From Variovorax sp. CF313 (lineage in GTDB: Bacteria; Pseudomonadota; Gammaproteobacteria; Burkholderiales; Burkholderiaceae_C): 42,862 bases of DNA. Positions 8,456 to 17,014 of the stretch are shown here, one piece after another. Position 1 is the stretch's first letter; the number at the start of each line of letters is the position of its first letter. Location: assembly GCF_000282635.1 (NCBI RefSeq), contig NZ_AKIW01000006.1:1-42862 (forward strand). Direction: 5' to 3'. The notes beneath the pieces are model-generated. The model was not told the DNA's origin and did no database searches. It worked only from the letters and a program-made list of their open reading frames with translations. Both the position numbers and the translations under genes were made by a program.

Positions 8456-8947
8456 ATGGCAGCAGGCCCGCGCTGGAAACCCAACGTCACCGTGGCCGCG
8501 GTGATCGAGCGCGACGGGCGCTTCCTGCTGGTCGAGGAGCAGACTGCCGATGGCCTGCGGCTCAACACGCCCGCGGGGCACCTCGACCCCGGCGAATCCC
8601 CGGCCGAGGGCTGCGTGCGCGAAACCCTCGAGGAAACCGCCCATCATTTCACGCCAACGGCGCTCATCGGCGTCTACATGGCGCGCTCCCGGCCGCTGGC
8701 CGAGCGGGGCGAAGACACCACCTACATGCGCTTCGCCTTCGCGGGCACGCTGGGCCCGTTCGAAGAAGGCCGCCCGCTCGATGAAGGCATCGTGCGCACC
8801 GTCTGGATGACGGCGGATGAAATCCGCGCCAGCGTGGCGCGGCACCGCAGCCCGCTGCTGCTGCAGTGCATCGAAGACCATCTGGCGGGCAAGCGCCACC
8901 CGTTGGACGTGGTCCACGTCGACGAATCGGTGCGCTCGGCGCCCTGA
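8456..8947 (+). CDS. NUDIX hydrolase (NudJ-like)
   Basis: 163-aa NUDIX family pyrophosphohydrolase. The NUDIX box spans residues 41-63: G41, E47, R55-E56 and E59-E60 are all present, so the metal-binding core is intact. The last positions read TAHH where the consensus has x-G-hydrophobic, a mild degeneration. The N-terminus (WKPNVTVAAVIERDGRFLLV) resembles NudJ, and E. coli nudJ is also a neighbour of mnmA; here the two genes converge with a 1-nt gap between their stops. ATG at 8456 has AAGAAGG 9 nt upstream. The substrate could be thiamine pyrophosphates or nucleotides as for NudJ, but that is inference. Confidence 0.88.
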   Translation: MAAGPRWKPNVTVAAVIERDGRFLLVEEQTADGLRLNTPAGHLDPGESPAEGCVRETLEETAHHFTPTALIGVYMARSRPLAERGEDTTYMRFAFAGTLGPFEEGRPLDEGIVRTVWMTADEIRASVARHRSPLLLQCIEDHLAGKRHPLDVVHVDESVRSAP

Positions 8948-8948
8948 G

Positions 8949-10055
8949 TCAGACGATGACGCCGCCGCCAAGGCAGCGTTCACCGTCGTAGAGCACGGCC
9001 GACTGCCCCGGCGTGACGGCCCATTGCGGCTCACCGAAGCGCAAGGCGAAGGCGGCGCCGGAGTCTTCCCCGGCATCCATTTCGCAGGCCGCATCGGCCT
9101 GCCGGTAGCGCGCCTTCGAGCCGTAGCTGCCCGGCGCCGGCGGCTCGCCGGAGACCCAGCTCGCATCGTCTGCCTTCAGCGCCGACGACTGCAGCCACGG
9201 ATGGTCGTGCCCCTGCACCACCCACAGCGTGTTCTTCTCGACGTCCTTGCGCGCCACGAACCACGGCGAATGGTCGCCCGAGCCGCGCTGTGCGCCCCTC
9301 TCCTTCACGCCGCCGATGCCCAGCCCCTGCCGCTGCCCCAGCGTGTAGAAGCTCAGCCCCTGGTGCTCGCCCAGCTTGCGGCCGCGGTCGTCCTTGATGG
9401 GGCCGGGCTCCTTGGAGATGTAGCGGTTGAGGAACTCACGGAACGGCCGTTCGCCGATGAAGCAGATGCCGGTCGAGTCCTTCTTCTTCGCGTTGGGCAG
9501 GCCGATCTCTTCCGCGATGCGGCGCACCTCGGTCTTGTGCAGTTCGCCGACCGGGAACAGCGTCTTCGACAGCTGCGCCTGGTTCAGGCGGTGCAGGAAG
9601 TAGCTCTGGTCCTTCGACGGATCGAGCCCCTTGAGCAGTTCGTGCCTGCCGGTGCCCTCGTTCAGGCGCACGCGCGCATAGTGCCCGGTCGCGATCTTCT
9701 CGGCACCGAGCCGCATGGCATGGTCGAGGAAGGCCTTGAACTTGATCTCGGCGTTGCACAGCACGTCGGGGTTCGGCGTGCGGCCGGCCTTGTATTCGCG
9801 CAGGAACTCGGCGAACACGCGGTCCTTGTAGTCGGCCGCGAAGTTGACGTGCTCGATCTCGATGCCCAGCACGTCGGCCACGCTGGCGGCGTCCACGAAG
9901 TCGATGTTCGACGAACAGTATTCGCTGTCGTCGTCGTCTTCCCAGTTCTTCATGAAGATGCCGACCACCTCGTGCCCCTGCTGCTTGAGCAGGTGCGCCG
10001 TCACCGCGGAGTCCACTCCGCCGCTGAGTCCTACAACGATCCGATGCTTTGCCAT
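8949..10055 (-). CDS. mnmA: tRNA-specific 2-thiouridylase
   Basis: Catalyses 2-thiolation of the wobble uridine in tRNAs for Lys, Glu and Gln, using a relayed persulfide sulfur and ATP. 368 aa, full length. PP-loop [10 protein letters not shown] at 9-18; catalytic cysteines C100 (NPDVLC) and C198 ([13 protein letters not shown]) are both present, with TGHYAR at 123-128. The C-terminal beta domain includes [20 protein letters not shown]. Start at 10055 matches the conserved N-terminus [10 protein letters not shown]; the open frame upstream is not conserved-looking. It converges on the NUDIX gene. Confidence 0.97.
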   Translation of the reverse strand: MAKHRIVVGLSGGVDSAVTAHLLKQQGHEVVGIFMKNWEDDDDSEYCSSNIDFVDAASVADVLGIEIEHVNFAADYKDRVFAEFLREYKAGRTPNPDVLCNAEIKFKAFLDHAMRLGAEKIATGHYARVRLNEGTGRHELLKGLDPSKDQSYFLHRLNQAQLSKTLFPVGELHKTEVRRIAEEIGLPNAKKKDSTGICFIGERPFREFLNRYISKEPGPIKDDRGRKLGEHQGLSFYTLGQRQGLGIGGVKERGAQRGSGDHSPWFVARKDVEKNTLWVVQGHDHPWLQSSALKADDASWVSGEPPAPGSYGSKARYRQADAACEMDAGEDSGAAFALRFGEPQWAVTPGQSAVLYDGERCLGGGVIV

Positions 10056-10243
10056 AAGCCCCCTATTGTCCCAGCCCCGCGCAAGGGGCCTGCGGCGTGT
10101 GGGAAATCGGGAAAACCCGTGTCGCCGGTTTGTCAGCCCGAAGGCCATCGACGGGAGGGCCGGCGCTAAAGTGATTCCGGACGAAGGCGGCAGCAAGACC
10201 CGCCACGCCATTCACGAGACAACCGCAAGCGGAGACAAGACGC

Positions 10244-11974
10244 ATGGCCACACCTTCCAACGCCGCGAATGCTGGCGACACCCTCCCCTGGACACGCGCC
10301 TACCCCGAGGGCATGCGCTGGGACGCCGAGCTGCCCGTGAAGCCGGTGCAGCAGATGCTCGACGAGGCCGTCGAGCGCTGGCCCGAGCGCTCCGCCGTCG
10401 AGTTCATGGGCCAGGTCATCACCTACCGCGAACTCGGCGCCGCCGTCGAGCGCGCGGCCAAGGGCCTGCAGGACCTGGGCGTGAAACCCGGCGTGCACGT
10501 GGGCCTCTACCTGCCGAACACGCCGCACTACCCGATCGCCTTCTTCGCCGTGCTGAAAGCCGGCGGCACGGTGGTGAACTATTCGCCGCTCGACGCCGAG
10601 CGCGTGCTGGCCCACAAGATCGAGGACAGCCGCACCGACATCCTCATCACGCTCGACCTCGTCAACCTCTACCCGCAGATGGCGCGCCTGCTCGACAACT
10701 CCCGCCTGAAGACGCTGGTGGTCGGCAGCCTCGGCGACTACGGCGCCATGGGCGACAAGGTGCAGGCCCAGCTGCAGGGCGCCGGCCAGATCGCCCCCGT
10801 GCCCGTGGACGACCGGCACGTGCGCTTCACCGACCTGCTCAGGAGCGAAGGCGCCCACAAGACCTATCCGCTGGGCGACCTCGCCGAAGAGATCGTGGTG
10901 CTCCAGTACACCGGCGGCACCACCGGCCTGCCCAAGGGCGCGATGCTCACGCACGCCAATCTCACGTCGGCCTCGGCGCAGTACTACGAGTCGACCAAGG
11001 GCGATCCGCCCATCCTGGCCGAGGGCACCGAGCGCTTCCTGGTGGTGCTGCCGCTCTTCCACATCTTCGCGCTCAGCGCCGCGATGCTGCTCGGCGTGCG
11101 CCTGGGCGCGGCGCTGGTGCTGCACACGCGCTTCGACGTCGACGCGGTGATGAACGAGCTCGCCGCCAGCCGGATCAGCGTGTTCCCCGGCGTGCCGACG
11201 ATGTACACCGCCATCCTCTCGCACCCCAAGGCGAAGGAGATGGACCTGCGCTCGCTCAAGTTCTGCGGCTCCGGCGGCGCGCCGCTGCCGGTGGAAGTGG
11301 AGCAGCGCTTCTTCGAGCTCACCGGCTGCCACCTCAACGAGGGCTGGGGCATGACCGAGACCTCGCCCGTGGGCACCTTCACGCCCGCACGCGGCCTGCG
11401 CAAGGCAGGCTCGTGCGGAATGCCGCTGCCGCAGGTGCGCATCAAGCTCGTGAGCCTGGACGATCCCTCGAAGGACGTCACCGCCTTCGGCGAGGCTGGC
11501 GAGCTCTGCATCAAGGGCCCGAACGTGATGAAGGGCTACTGGAACAACCCCAAGGCCACGGCCGAGTCGATGACGGCCGACGGCTACTTCCGCAGCGGCG
11601 ACGTGGCGAAGATGGATTCCGACGGCTACCTCTACATCGTCGACCGCACCAAGGACATGCTGCTTTGCGGCGGCTACAACGTCTATCCGCGCGTGCTGGA
11701 AGAGGCGGTGTACGAGCACCCCTCGGTGGCCGAGGTCTGCGTGATCGGCATTCCCGACGAGTACCGCGGCCAGTCGCCCAAGGCCTTCGTGAAGCTGAAG
11801 GAAGGCGCGCCCGAGCTGACGCTCGACGAACTCAAGATCTTCCTGAAGAACCGCCTCGGCAAGCACGAAATGATCGGCGCACTGGAGATCCGCGCCGAGC
11901 TGCCCAAGACGCCCGTGGGCAAGCTCTCGAAGAAGGACCTCGTCGACGAGGAAGCCCGCAAGCGGGCAGCTTGA
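10244..11974 (+). CDS. Long-chain acyl-CoA ligase family protein (second copy)
   Basis: 576-aa adenylate-forming ligase. Motifs: P-loop YTGGTTGLPKG (222-232), WGMTETSP beginning at residue 368, SGDVAKMDS, hinge DRTKDMLLCGGYNVYPRVLE and the C-terminal lysine K560 (PKTPVGK). All catalytic elements are intact. It differs from the ligase at 2068-3747 in its N-terminus (WTRAYPEGMRWDAELPVKPV) and in substrate-pocket stretches, so it is a paralogue and not a recent duplicate. ATG at 10244 has GCGGAGA upstream. It stands alone, convergent with the luciferase-like gene 6 nt away. FadD-type or medium-chain ligase activity is likely; exact substrate unknown. Confidence 0.9.
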   Translation: MATPSNAANAGDTLPWTRAYPEGMRWDAELPVKPVQQMLDEAVERWPERSAVEFMGQVITYRELGAAVERAAKGLQDLGVKPGVHVGLYLPNTPHYPIAFFAVLKAGGTVVNYSPLDAERVLAHKIEDSRTDILITLDLVNLYPQMARLLDNSRLKTLVVGSLGDYGAMGDKVQAQLQGAGQIAPVPVDDRHVRFTDLLRSEGAHKTYPLGDLAEEIVVLQYTGGTTGLPKGAMLTHANLTSASAQYYESTKGDPPILAEGTERFLVVLPLFHIFALSAAMLLGVRLGAALVLHTRFDVDAVMNELAASRISVFPGVPTMYTAILSHPKAKEMDLRSLKFCGSGGAPLPVEVEQRFFELTGCHLNEGWGMTETSPVGTFTPARGLRKAGSCGMPLPQVRIKLVSLDDPSKDVTAFGEAGELCIKGPNVMKGYWNNPKATAESMTADGYFRSGDVAKMDSDGYLYIVDRTKDMLLCGGYNVYPRVLEEAVYEHPSVAEVCVIGIPDEYRGQSPKAFVKLKEGAPELTLDELKIFLKNRLGKHEMIGALEIRAELPKTPVGKLSKKDLVDEEARKRAA

Positions 11975-11980
11975 CCGCAG

Positions 11981-12973
11981 CTACCGCTTCGTCTGCCCGA
12001 ACGCCTCGGCCAGCAGCTCGTAGGAGCGCAGCCGGGCGACATGGTCGAACACCTGTGAGGTGATCATGAGTTCGTCGGCGCCGGTGCGTGCGACGAAAGC
12101 TTCCACGCCCTTCTTCACCGTCTCGACCGAGCCGACCGCCGAGCACGACAGCACCGAGTCGAGCAGCGCGTTCTCCGCCGGCCCGACCTTCTGGCGGTAG
12201 TTTTCCACCGGCGGCGGCAGGCGCCCCGGCCGGCCGCTGCGCAGGTTCACGAAAGCCTGCTGCCACGAGGTGGCGCGGAACTCGGCTTCGGCATCGGTGT
12301 CGGCCGCGAACACGTTGAAGCCCAGCATCACGTACGGCTTCTGCAGCTGCGCCGAGGGCTTGAAGGTTTCGCGATAGATCTGGATGGCCTGCATGATCTG
12401 CTGCGGCGCGAAGTGCGAGGCAAAGGCGTAGGGCAGGCCCAGGTGCGCCGCGAGCTGCGCGCCGAAGGTGCTCGAACCGAGGATCCACACCGGCACCTCG
12501 AGCCCCGCGCCGGGCACGGCACGCACCGGCTGCTGCGGCGTCTTCGACATGAAGTCCATCAGCTCGATCACGTCCTGCGGAAACTGGTCCGCGTCCGATT
12601 CGAGGTTGCGCCGCAAGGCCCGCGCGGTGCGCTGGTCGGAGCCCGGTGCGCGCCCGAGGCCGAGGTCGATGCGCCCCGGGTACAGCGACTCCAGCGTGCC
12701 GAACTGCTCGGCGATCACGAGCGGCGAATGGTTCGGCAGCATCACGCCGCCGGCGCCGATGCGGATGGTCGACGTGCCCGCCCCCACATACGACAGCAGC
12801 ACCGCAGTGGCCGCGCTCGCGATGCCCGGCATGCCGTGGTGCTCGGCCAGCCAGTAGCGCGCGTAGCCCAGCTTCTCGCCATGCTGCGCCAGCGAGAGCG
12901 AGTTGCGGAACGACTGCGCGGCGTCGCTGCCTTCGGTGATCGGGGAGAGGTCGAGGATCGATAACGGAATCAT
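11981..12973 (-). CDS. Luciferase-like (LLM class) flavin-dependent oxidoreductase
   Basis: 330-aa single-domain flavin-dependent monooxygenase of the bacterial luciferase superfamily. Recognisable segments: [15 protein letters not shown] at the N-terminus, [37 protein letters not shown] and [20 protein letters not shown]. These match the YhbW/type-1 LLM subgroup. TIM-barrel fold, FMNH2 or F420 as cofactor (FMN expected in this lineage). ATG at 12973 has no strong ribosome site. It may be the second gene of a pair with the upstream gene at 13046-13651 (72-nt gap). Natural substrate unknown. Confidence 0.88.
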   Translation of the reverse strand: MIPLSILDLSPITEGSDAAQSFRNSLSLAQHGEKLGYARYWLAEHHGMPGIASAATAVLLSYVGAGTSTIRIGAGGVMLPNHSPLVIAEQFGTLESLYPGRIDLGLGRAPGSDQRTARALRRNLESDADQFPQDVIELMDFMSKTPQQPVRAVPGAGLEVPVWILGSSTFGAQLAAHLGLPYAFASHFAPQQIMQAIQIYRETFKPSAQLQKPYVMLGFNVFAADTDAEAEFRATSWQQAFVNLRSGRPGRLPPPVENYRQKVGPAENALLDSVLSCSAVGSVETVKKGVEAFVARTGADELMITSQVFDHVARLRSYELLAEAFGQTKR

Positions 12974-13045
12974 GGCGCGATCATGGCGCGAACCGCCGAA
13001 GCCGTCGCGCGAGGGGCTATTCGGTTGGGTATGGCGTCATCACGC

Positions 13046-13651
13046 TCACGCGCCGGGGCTCCGCTTGCGCCATTGGCCGAGGTCGGCTTCGATGCGCTCG
13101 TCGACGTTGCCGCTCCAATGCGCGCCAAAGCCGGCCGCGCGCAGCAACTCCACGATGCGGTGGCCCACCACCACGGTGTTGGCTTCGCGCTGTTCGATCT
13201 CGGGGATCATGCCGCCGCTGAAGGCCAGGCGCAGGCGGCCGGTGCGCACCGCGGTGTCGAGGTCCTGCGAGTGATAGAAGCAGCAGCCGCGAACGCCCGA
13301 GGCCAGCCGCCCCGCGGCGCGCCACTGCTCGCGCACGTCGTCGTGGCCGTCGGCCAGCGTGTTGCCCGCGCGATGCAGCGCAATGATCTTCTCGCCGCGC
13401 AGCTGCGCGAAGACCGCTTCGAGCCGGTCGTATTCGGTCTGCGCAGGCCACCCGGATTCAGCCGCGCGCTTGGCGGCGCAGGCGCGTGCGGCCTCGGCCT
13501 TCACCCAGGCACGGTCCTCGGCGGAGAGCTCATCCGGATCGAGGTACTCGTCGGTGATCATCCATTCGACGTCGGCATCGGGATGGAAGCCGCTCCACAC
13601 AAGATCGTGGATGCGTCCGCGTGTGTCTTCGGGATCGAGAGTAAGGGCCAT
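13046..13651 (-). CDS. DUF6891-like hypothetical protein
   Basis: 201-aa soluble protein, no signal peptide or TM segment. It has an acidic N-terminal half (DADVEWMITDEYLDPDELSA) and a mixed alpha/beta C-terminal half with GVRGCCFYHSQDLDTAVRTG, RLRLAFSGG and TVVVGHRIVELLRAAGF. The pattern resembles what I recall of DUF6891, a family of unknown function; this assignment is from memory and tentative. ATG at 13651 chosen because translation upstream is low-complexity and unlike a protein start. Divergent from the membrane protein at 13870 across about 218 bp. Confidence 0.7.
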   Translation of the reverse strand: MALTLDPEDTRGRIHDLVWSGFHPDADVEWMITDEYLDPDELSAEDRAWVKAEAARACAAKRAAESGWPAQTEYDRLEAVFAQLRGEKIIALHRAGNTLADGHDDVREQWRAAGRLASGVRGCCFYHSQDLDTAVRTGRLRLAFSGGMIPEIEQREANTVVVGHRIVELLRAAGFGAHWSGNVDERIEADLGQWRKRSPGA

Positions 13652-13869
13652 GCGTGTTGGGTTGCCGCATCGGCGGCGACGAATCGTGCTTTCTTGTTTG
13701 TCTGTTGGCGGGAGCGGTTTATTTTCGCCCACCGCACCAGGACGGCGCAGTAATGCGAAAGCATGAGCCCCTGCGGCCACCCCTTCCGCGCCGCGCCATC
13801 ATGAAGGATGCGCCAGGACAAGGCAATGCAACGCGGCCCCCTGCGGCTGGCTATGCTCGGAGGCTCTTC

Positions 13870-14592
13870 ATGCCGCAGCGCCATTCTTCCATCGACCTGA
13901 TCGCCCACCCTCGCGTGGCCGGGCTGCCGCCTTTCGACGAACACGTGCCCACCGAATGGTGCTCCGACGCGCCGCAGGCCACCGAGCGCATGCAGAAGCC
14001 GTTCTCCGACCGGATCGCATGGCTGGTCGCGCTGGCGGTGCTGGCCTTCATGGCCGCGTTCGGCTTCCAGGCCATCACGTGGTCGCTGCGCGGCGGCTGG
14101 CAGTGGCTCTGGCTGCTGGTGGGGCTGCCGTTCTCCGGCATCTTCTCGGTGTCGACGGTAATGTTCCTCGTGACCACGCTGCGCGAGCGCCGCCGCGTGC
14201 GCGTGGCACTCGAAAACATGTCGCTCGAACGCGGCGAAGGCTTCCGCGCGGACATGCCGCTGGACCAGCGCCTGCGCGCGACAGTGCCGCCCGCGCGGGA
14301 CGGCGAACGCACCGCGGCGCCGGAGCGCATCGGCGTGCGCCTGATGCAGCGCGCGATCCGCCACGACCCCGACGGCCACGCCGTGCTGGTCGACGAGTGC
14401 CGCGACGAAACGGTGGCGCATTGCGAAGCCACCGACGATGCGCGCGGCAGCCGGCGGGTCTATGCGTGGACGCTGCGCGCGGGCCCAGCGCACGAAGGCG
14501 CGACGCAATGGTTCATCACGCTGCACGACGCGGCGCTGCCCGGCGGCCCGCCCTTCCTCGTGGCGGCGCTGCGGGAACTGCCTTCGGGCTGA
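13870..14592 (+). CDS. Two-helix inner-membrane protein of unknown function
   Basis: 240-aa protein. A roughly 50-residue cytoplasmic-looking N-terminus is followed by two hydrophobic helices (about residues 56-76 and 84-107: IAWLVALAVLAFMAAFGF, then WLWLLVGLPFSGIFSVST). A polar, Arg-rich C-terminal domain follows, with LMQRAIRHDPDGHAVLVDEC and a beta-rich ending (RRVYAWTLRAGP, then QWFITLHDAALPGG). I do not recognise the family. Start at 13870 is supported by GGAGG at 13859-13863, 6 nt upstream. A strong bidirectional terminator follows immediately at 14604-14635. Confidence 0.75.
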   Translation: MPQRHSSIDLIAHPRVAGLPPFDEHVPTEWCSDAPQATERMQKPFSDRIAWLVALAVLAFMAAFGFQAITWSLRGGWQWLWLLVGLPFSGIFSVSTVMFLVTTLRERRRVRVALENMSLERGEGFRADMPLDQRLRATVPPARDGERTAAPERIGVRLMQRAIRHDPDGHAVLVDECRDETVAHCEATDDARGSRRVYAWTLRAGPAHEGATQWFITLHDAALPGGPPFLVAALRELPSG

Positions 14593-14603
14593 GCCGGCCA
14601 AAA

Positions 14604-14635
14604 AAACCGGGCCATGCAAACGCATGGCCCGGTTT
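14604..14635. terminator. Bidirectional intrinsic terminator
   Basis: Perfect 14-bp stem, AAACCGGGCCATGC (14604-14617) and GCATGGCCCGGTTT (14622-14635), with the 4-nt loop AAAC. An A-run precedes it (from 14600) and a T-rich stretch follows (TTTCTGTCTTT), so it can end both the plus-strand membrane-protein gene and the convergent minus-strand exported-protein gene. Confidence 0.9.
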
Positions 14636-14670
14636 CTGTCTTTCGCCAGGCAGGAGGCTGTCGCGGCGGA

Positions 14671-15051
14671 TTACAGCGGCAGGCTGTCGCCGCGGGCTGC
14701 AGCGCGGGCGGCGGCACGCACCGCGGCGCGGTCCACCGTGCTGGCCAAGACCGGTGCCGCAACGGCGGAAGCGCCTTCGGCATACGGATCGGCGCTGTGC
14801 GCAGCGGCCACGGCATCGGCGCGAACGGCGGCGCGGCTGACGGTCGAGACGATCGCGCGGGCCGGGCCGGCATCGGCGCCGGTGGCGTAGGGGTTGGCGC
14901 TGTGGGCAGCAACCACGGCCTGGCCGGCGACGTCGGCGCGGCTGGCGGCCGAGGTCAGCTGGTGCACGCCTTCGTACGATTCAGCGTGGGCGGCGCCGGC
15001 AGCGGCCAGCAGGGCGATGGAGATAGCGGAGAGGAGCTTCGAGGCGGTCAT
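14671..15051 (-). CDS. Exported small repeat protein (DUF4148-like)
   Basis: 126-aa secreted or periplasmic protein. Signal peptide: MTASKLLSAISIALLAAAG with cleavage expected after AHA, before ESYEGVHQL. The mature protein is built of about 2.5 imperfect repeats of roughly 35 residues, each with a core like SRAAVRADAVAAAHSADPYA: cores near SRADVAGQAVVAAHSANPYA, SRAAVRADAVAAAHSADPYA and a truncated DRAAVRAAARAAARG. It is similar in style to Burkholderiales exported proteins carrying TRAxVxAEL segments (DUF4148), which have no known function. The start at 15051 has AAGGA 7 nt upstream; a TTG five codons earlier overlaps that site and is less likely. Terminated by the hairpin at 14604-14635. 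Confidence 0.75.
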   Translation of the reverse strand: MTASKLLSAISIALLAAAGAAHAESYEGVHQLTSAASRADVAGQAVVAAHSANPYATGADAGPARAIVSTVSRAAVRADAVAAAHSADPYAEGASAVAAPVLASTVDRAAVRAAARAAARGDSLPL

Positions 15052-15211
15052 TTGGATGTCCTTCAATTCGTTTCAGTTCTTTTGCACTTGGATGATTTCG
15101 AACCGGTCTTGGGTGGGTCACCGCCCCGTCGGGGGGCGGCCACCTCGCTCGGGGCCCTGTTCACCCAGATCGGCTTGGGGCCGGTCTGTGAGATGAATTG
15201 TGCGCCGTTAT

Positions 15212-15229
15212 CTAAGTAAAAACCCTTAG
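15212..15229. promoter_or_regulatory. Inverted repeat upstream of the exported repeat protein
   Basis: CTAAGTAAAAACCCTTAG has 5-bp arms CTAAG (15212-15216) and CTTAG (15225-15229). It lies about 160 bp upstream of the exported-protein start, in the 258-bp gap 15052-15309. AT content is locally raised. It may be a promoter or regulator site for the minus-strand gene or for the plus-strand gene at 15310. The rest of the gap holds a GC-rich C-run/G-run hairpin near 15117-15140 and no gene that I can support. Confidence 0.35.
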
Positions 15230-15309
15230 CAAACAGAACCACGGCGTTCACACGTTGGAAACAATCACCCGTTTCCGGAGGAGATCGCGGCTTGCCGTAG
15301 AGTCTTTGC

Positions 15310-15786
15310 ATGCGCGAGCCCGCCTCCCCTCTTCCACCCCTGTCGGCCTGGGGCACTGCGGACACCGTCTTCGACGGGCTGGCAGGCGCGTGGGACCTGG
15401 AGCGGACCATCGAGGGCCAGGCCTCCATGAGCGGCGTCGCGGTGTTCACGCCGCTTGAGACTGGAATGCTGAAGTACCGCGAAGAGGGCCGGATCCGGCT
15501 GGCCGACGGCAAGGAGTTCGACGGGCATCGCGAATACTTCTTCGAGCGCACTCCCGGTGGCTTCGCGGTGCACTTTGCCGAGAGCCCGACGCGCCTGTTC
15601 CATGCCATCGGCATCGTGCGCGACGGCGATGTGCTCGCGGGGTCGGCCACTCACCTGTGCACGCCCGACACCTACGACAGCGGCTACCGCTTTCTGCCGG
15701 ACGGCTCCTTCACGATCCGCCACGCGGTGCGCGGCCCGCGCAAGGACTACCTCTCGGCCACCGTCTTCACACGGCGCAGCGGCTAG
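15310..15786 (+). CDS. DUF6314-like protein
   Basis: 158-aa soluble protein predicted to form a lipocalin-like beta barrel. Segments: GLAGAWDLERTIEGQASMSG at about residue 24, FTPLETGMLKYREEGRIRLADG, REYFFERTPGGFAVHFAE, FHAIGIVRDGDVLAGSATHLC and CTPDTYDSGYRFLPDGSFTI. The order of W-D-R, Y-x-E-G, and H-x-C-x-x-D-x-Y elements matches DUF6314 as I recall it. Function unknown. ATG at 15310 lacks a strong nearby ribosome site. It ends 9 nt before the convergent bioY stop. Confidence 0.75.
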   Translation: MREPASPLPPLSAWGTADTVFDGLAGAWDLERTIEGQASMSGVAVFTPLETGMLKYREEGRIRLADGKEFDGHREYFFERTPGGFAVHFAESPTRLFHAIGIVRDGDVLAGSATHLCTPDTYDSGYRFLPDGSFTIRHAVRGPRKDYLSATVFTRRSG

Positions 15787-15795
15787 ATCGACCGG

Positions 15796-16389
15796 TCAGT
15801 CGCGGTCGAGCCGCCAGCCCGGCATGCCGCGCATCACGGTCTGCACGAGCATCGCGCAGAGGCCGCACTTGATCAGGTCGCCGGGAATGAAGACCAGCAT
15901 GGCCAGCGCCGCTTTCGGCAGCGGCATGTGGGCCACCCACGACAGCCCGACGATGCCGAAGGCATAGATCACGAAGATGCCGCCGACCACCGACGACAGG
16001 AAGGCCGCCGCCAGCAGGGGCAGGCCCGTGGCGCCAGCCATGCGGCGCACCGCCAGGCGCATCAGCAGGCCGCAGGCGAAGGCGCCGAACATCCAGCCGA
16101 ACAGGAAGCCCGACGTCGGCCCCACGAACACGCTCAGGCCGCCTCGGCCGCCGGGCAGCAACGGCAGGCCCAGCGCCACCGCGAGCAGGAACAGCGCGAT
16201 GGCCAGGAAGCCGCGGCGCGGCCCCAGCAGGCAGCCCGCCAGCATCACGCCCAGCGACTGCAGCGTGATCGGCACGCCGAACGGCAGGTCGATCTTCGGG
16301 ATCAGGCCGAACACCGCCATCAGCGCCGCGAACAGAGCGATGTAGGAGAGCGAGCGGGACGAAGTGAGGGAGCCTGTGGTGGTGGTCAT
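15796..16389 (-). CDS. bioY: Biotin ECF transporter substrate-binding S component
   Basis: Membrane S component that captures biotin and docks on the energizing module. 197 aa with about six TM helices. Recognisable BioY features: LPFGVPITLQSLGVMLAGCL after TM1-2, GGLSVFVGPTSGFLFGWMFG in the middle, and a C-terminal MLVFIPGDLIKCGLCAMLVQ. Start at 16389 is preferred (MTTTTGSLTSSRSLSYIA); the frame extends upstream without a plausible start context. Last gene of a bioM-bioN-bioY operon, 31 nt after bioN, convergent with the DUF6314-like gene. Confidence 0.94.
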   Translation of the reverse strand: MTTTTGSLTSSRSLSYIALFAALMAVFGLIPKIDLPFGVPITLQSLGVMLAGCLLGPRRGFLAIALFLLAVALGLPLLPGGRGGLSVFVGPTSGFLFGWMFGAFACGLLMRLAVRRMAGATGLPLLAAAFLSSVVGGIFVIYAFGIVGLSWVAHMPLPKAALAMLVFIPGDLIKCGLCAMLVQTVMRGMPGWRLDRD

Positions 16390-16420
16390 GGCGATCGCTT
16401 TCGAGGAATAGGACTGGAGT

Positions 16421-17014
16421 TCAGCGCCCGAGCCGCGCGGCCAGCGCATCGGCCACGCGCTCCGCCGTCTGCAGCGTGCGGATGGTCAGCGGTGCCAGCA
16501 GCCGCAGGCCGCCGCCATGGCCTGCGCGCGCGCGGTAGGCGTCGTCGAGGCGCTGCCACTGCACGTAGAAATTCTCGGCGAAGCGCAGCATCAGGCCAAG
16601 CCCGAGCGCGATCCGCTCGGTCGGCACACCGAAGCGCTGCAGCGGGTGCAGCACGGCCTCGAGTACCGCCAGCAGGTCTTCGAAGCGCGTGGTCAGGGTG
16701 AGCATCAGCGCGAGCGTGGCCGCGCTGGCAAGGCGCAGCGCGCTGGCCACGCCGAGCGGGGTCGTGCCCATCGCCCAGTGGAAGCCGACGATCATCCCGC
16801 CCGCGATCGCCACGCCGAGCAGCATGCGCGCGCGGCGCCATGCGGGCGGCCCGAGCAAAGCGAAGATCAGCAGCACCACCGCACAGGCGATGGCCAGGTG
16901 CACCGGCCGTTCGACCAGCACCAGCAGCGTGCCGCACACCGACAGCAGCGCGAGCTTGACCCACGCGGCGATCGCATGCATCCACGTCGGCTGCTCCGAG
17001 TAGAGGCTACGCAC
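16421..17014 (-). CDS. bioN: Biotin ECF transporter T component
   Basis: Transmembrane coupling protein (EcfT/CbiQ family), 197 aa, with four to five TM helices in residues 10-115. The cytoplasmic coupling part contains the family's two short Arg-containing helices, near DDAYRARAG and ERVADALAARLG, which sit in the ATPase grooves. GTG start at 17014 lies inside the end of bioM, an 8-nt overlap (17007-17014), consistent with translational coupling. With BioM and BioY it forms a complete group I ECF biotin importer. Confidence 0.92.
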   Translation of the reverse strand: MRSLYSEQPTWMHAIAAWVKLALLSVCGTLLVLVERPVHLAIACAVVLLIFALLGPPAWRRARMLLGVAIAGGMIVGFHWAMGTTPLGVASALRLASAATLALMLTLTTRFEDLLAVLEAVLHPLQRFGVPTERIALGLGLMLRFAENFYVQWQRLDDAYRARAGHGGGLRLLAPLTIRTLQTAERVADALAARLGR

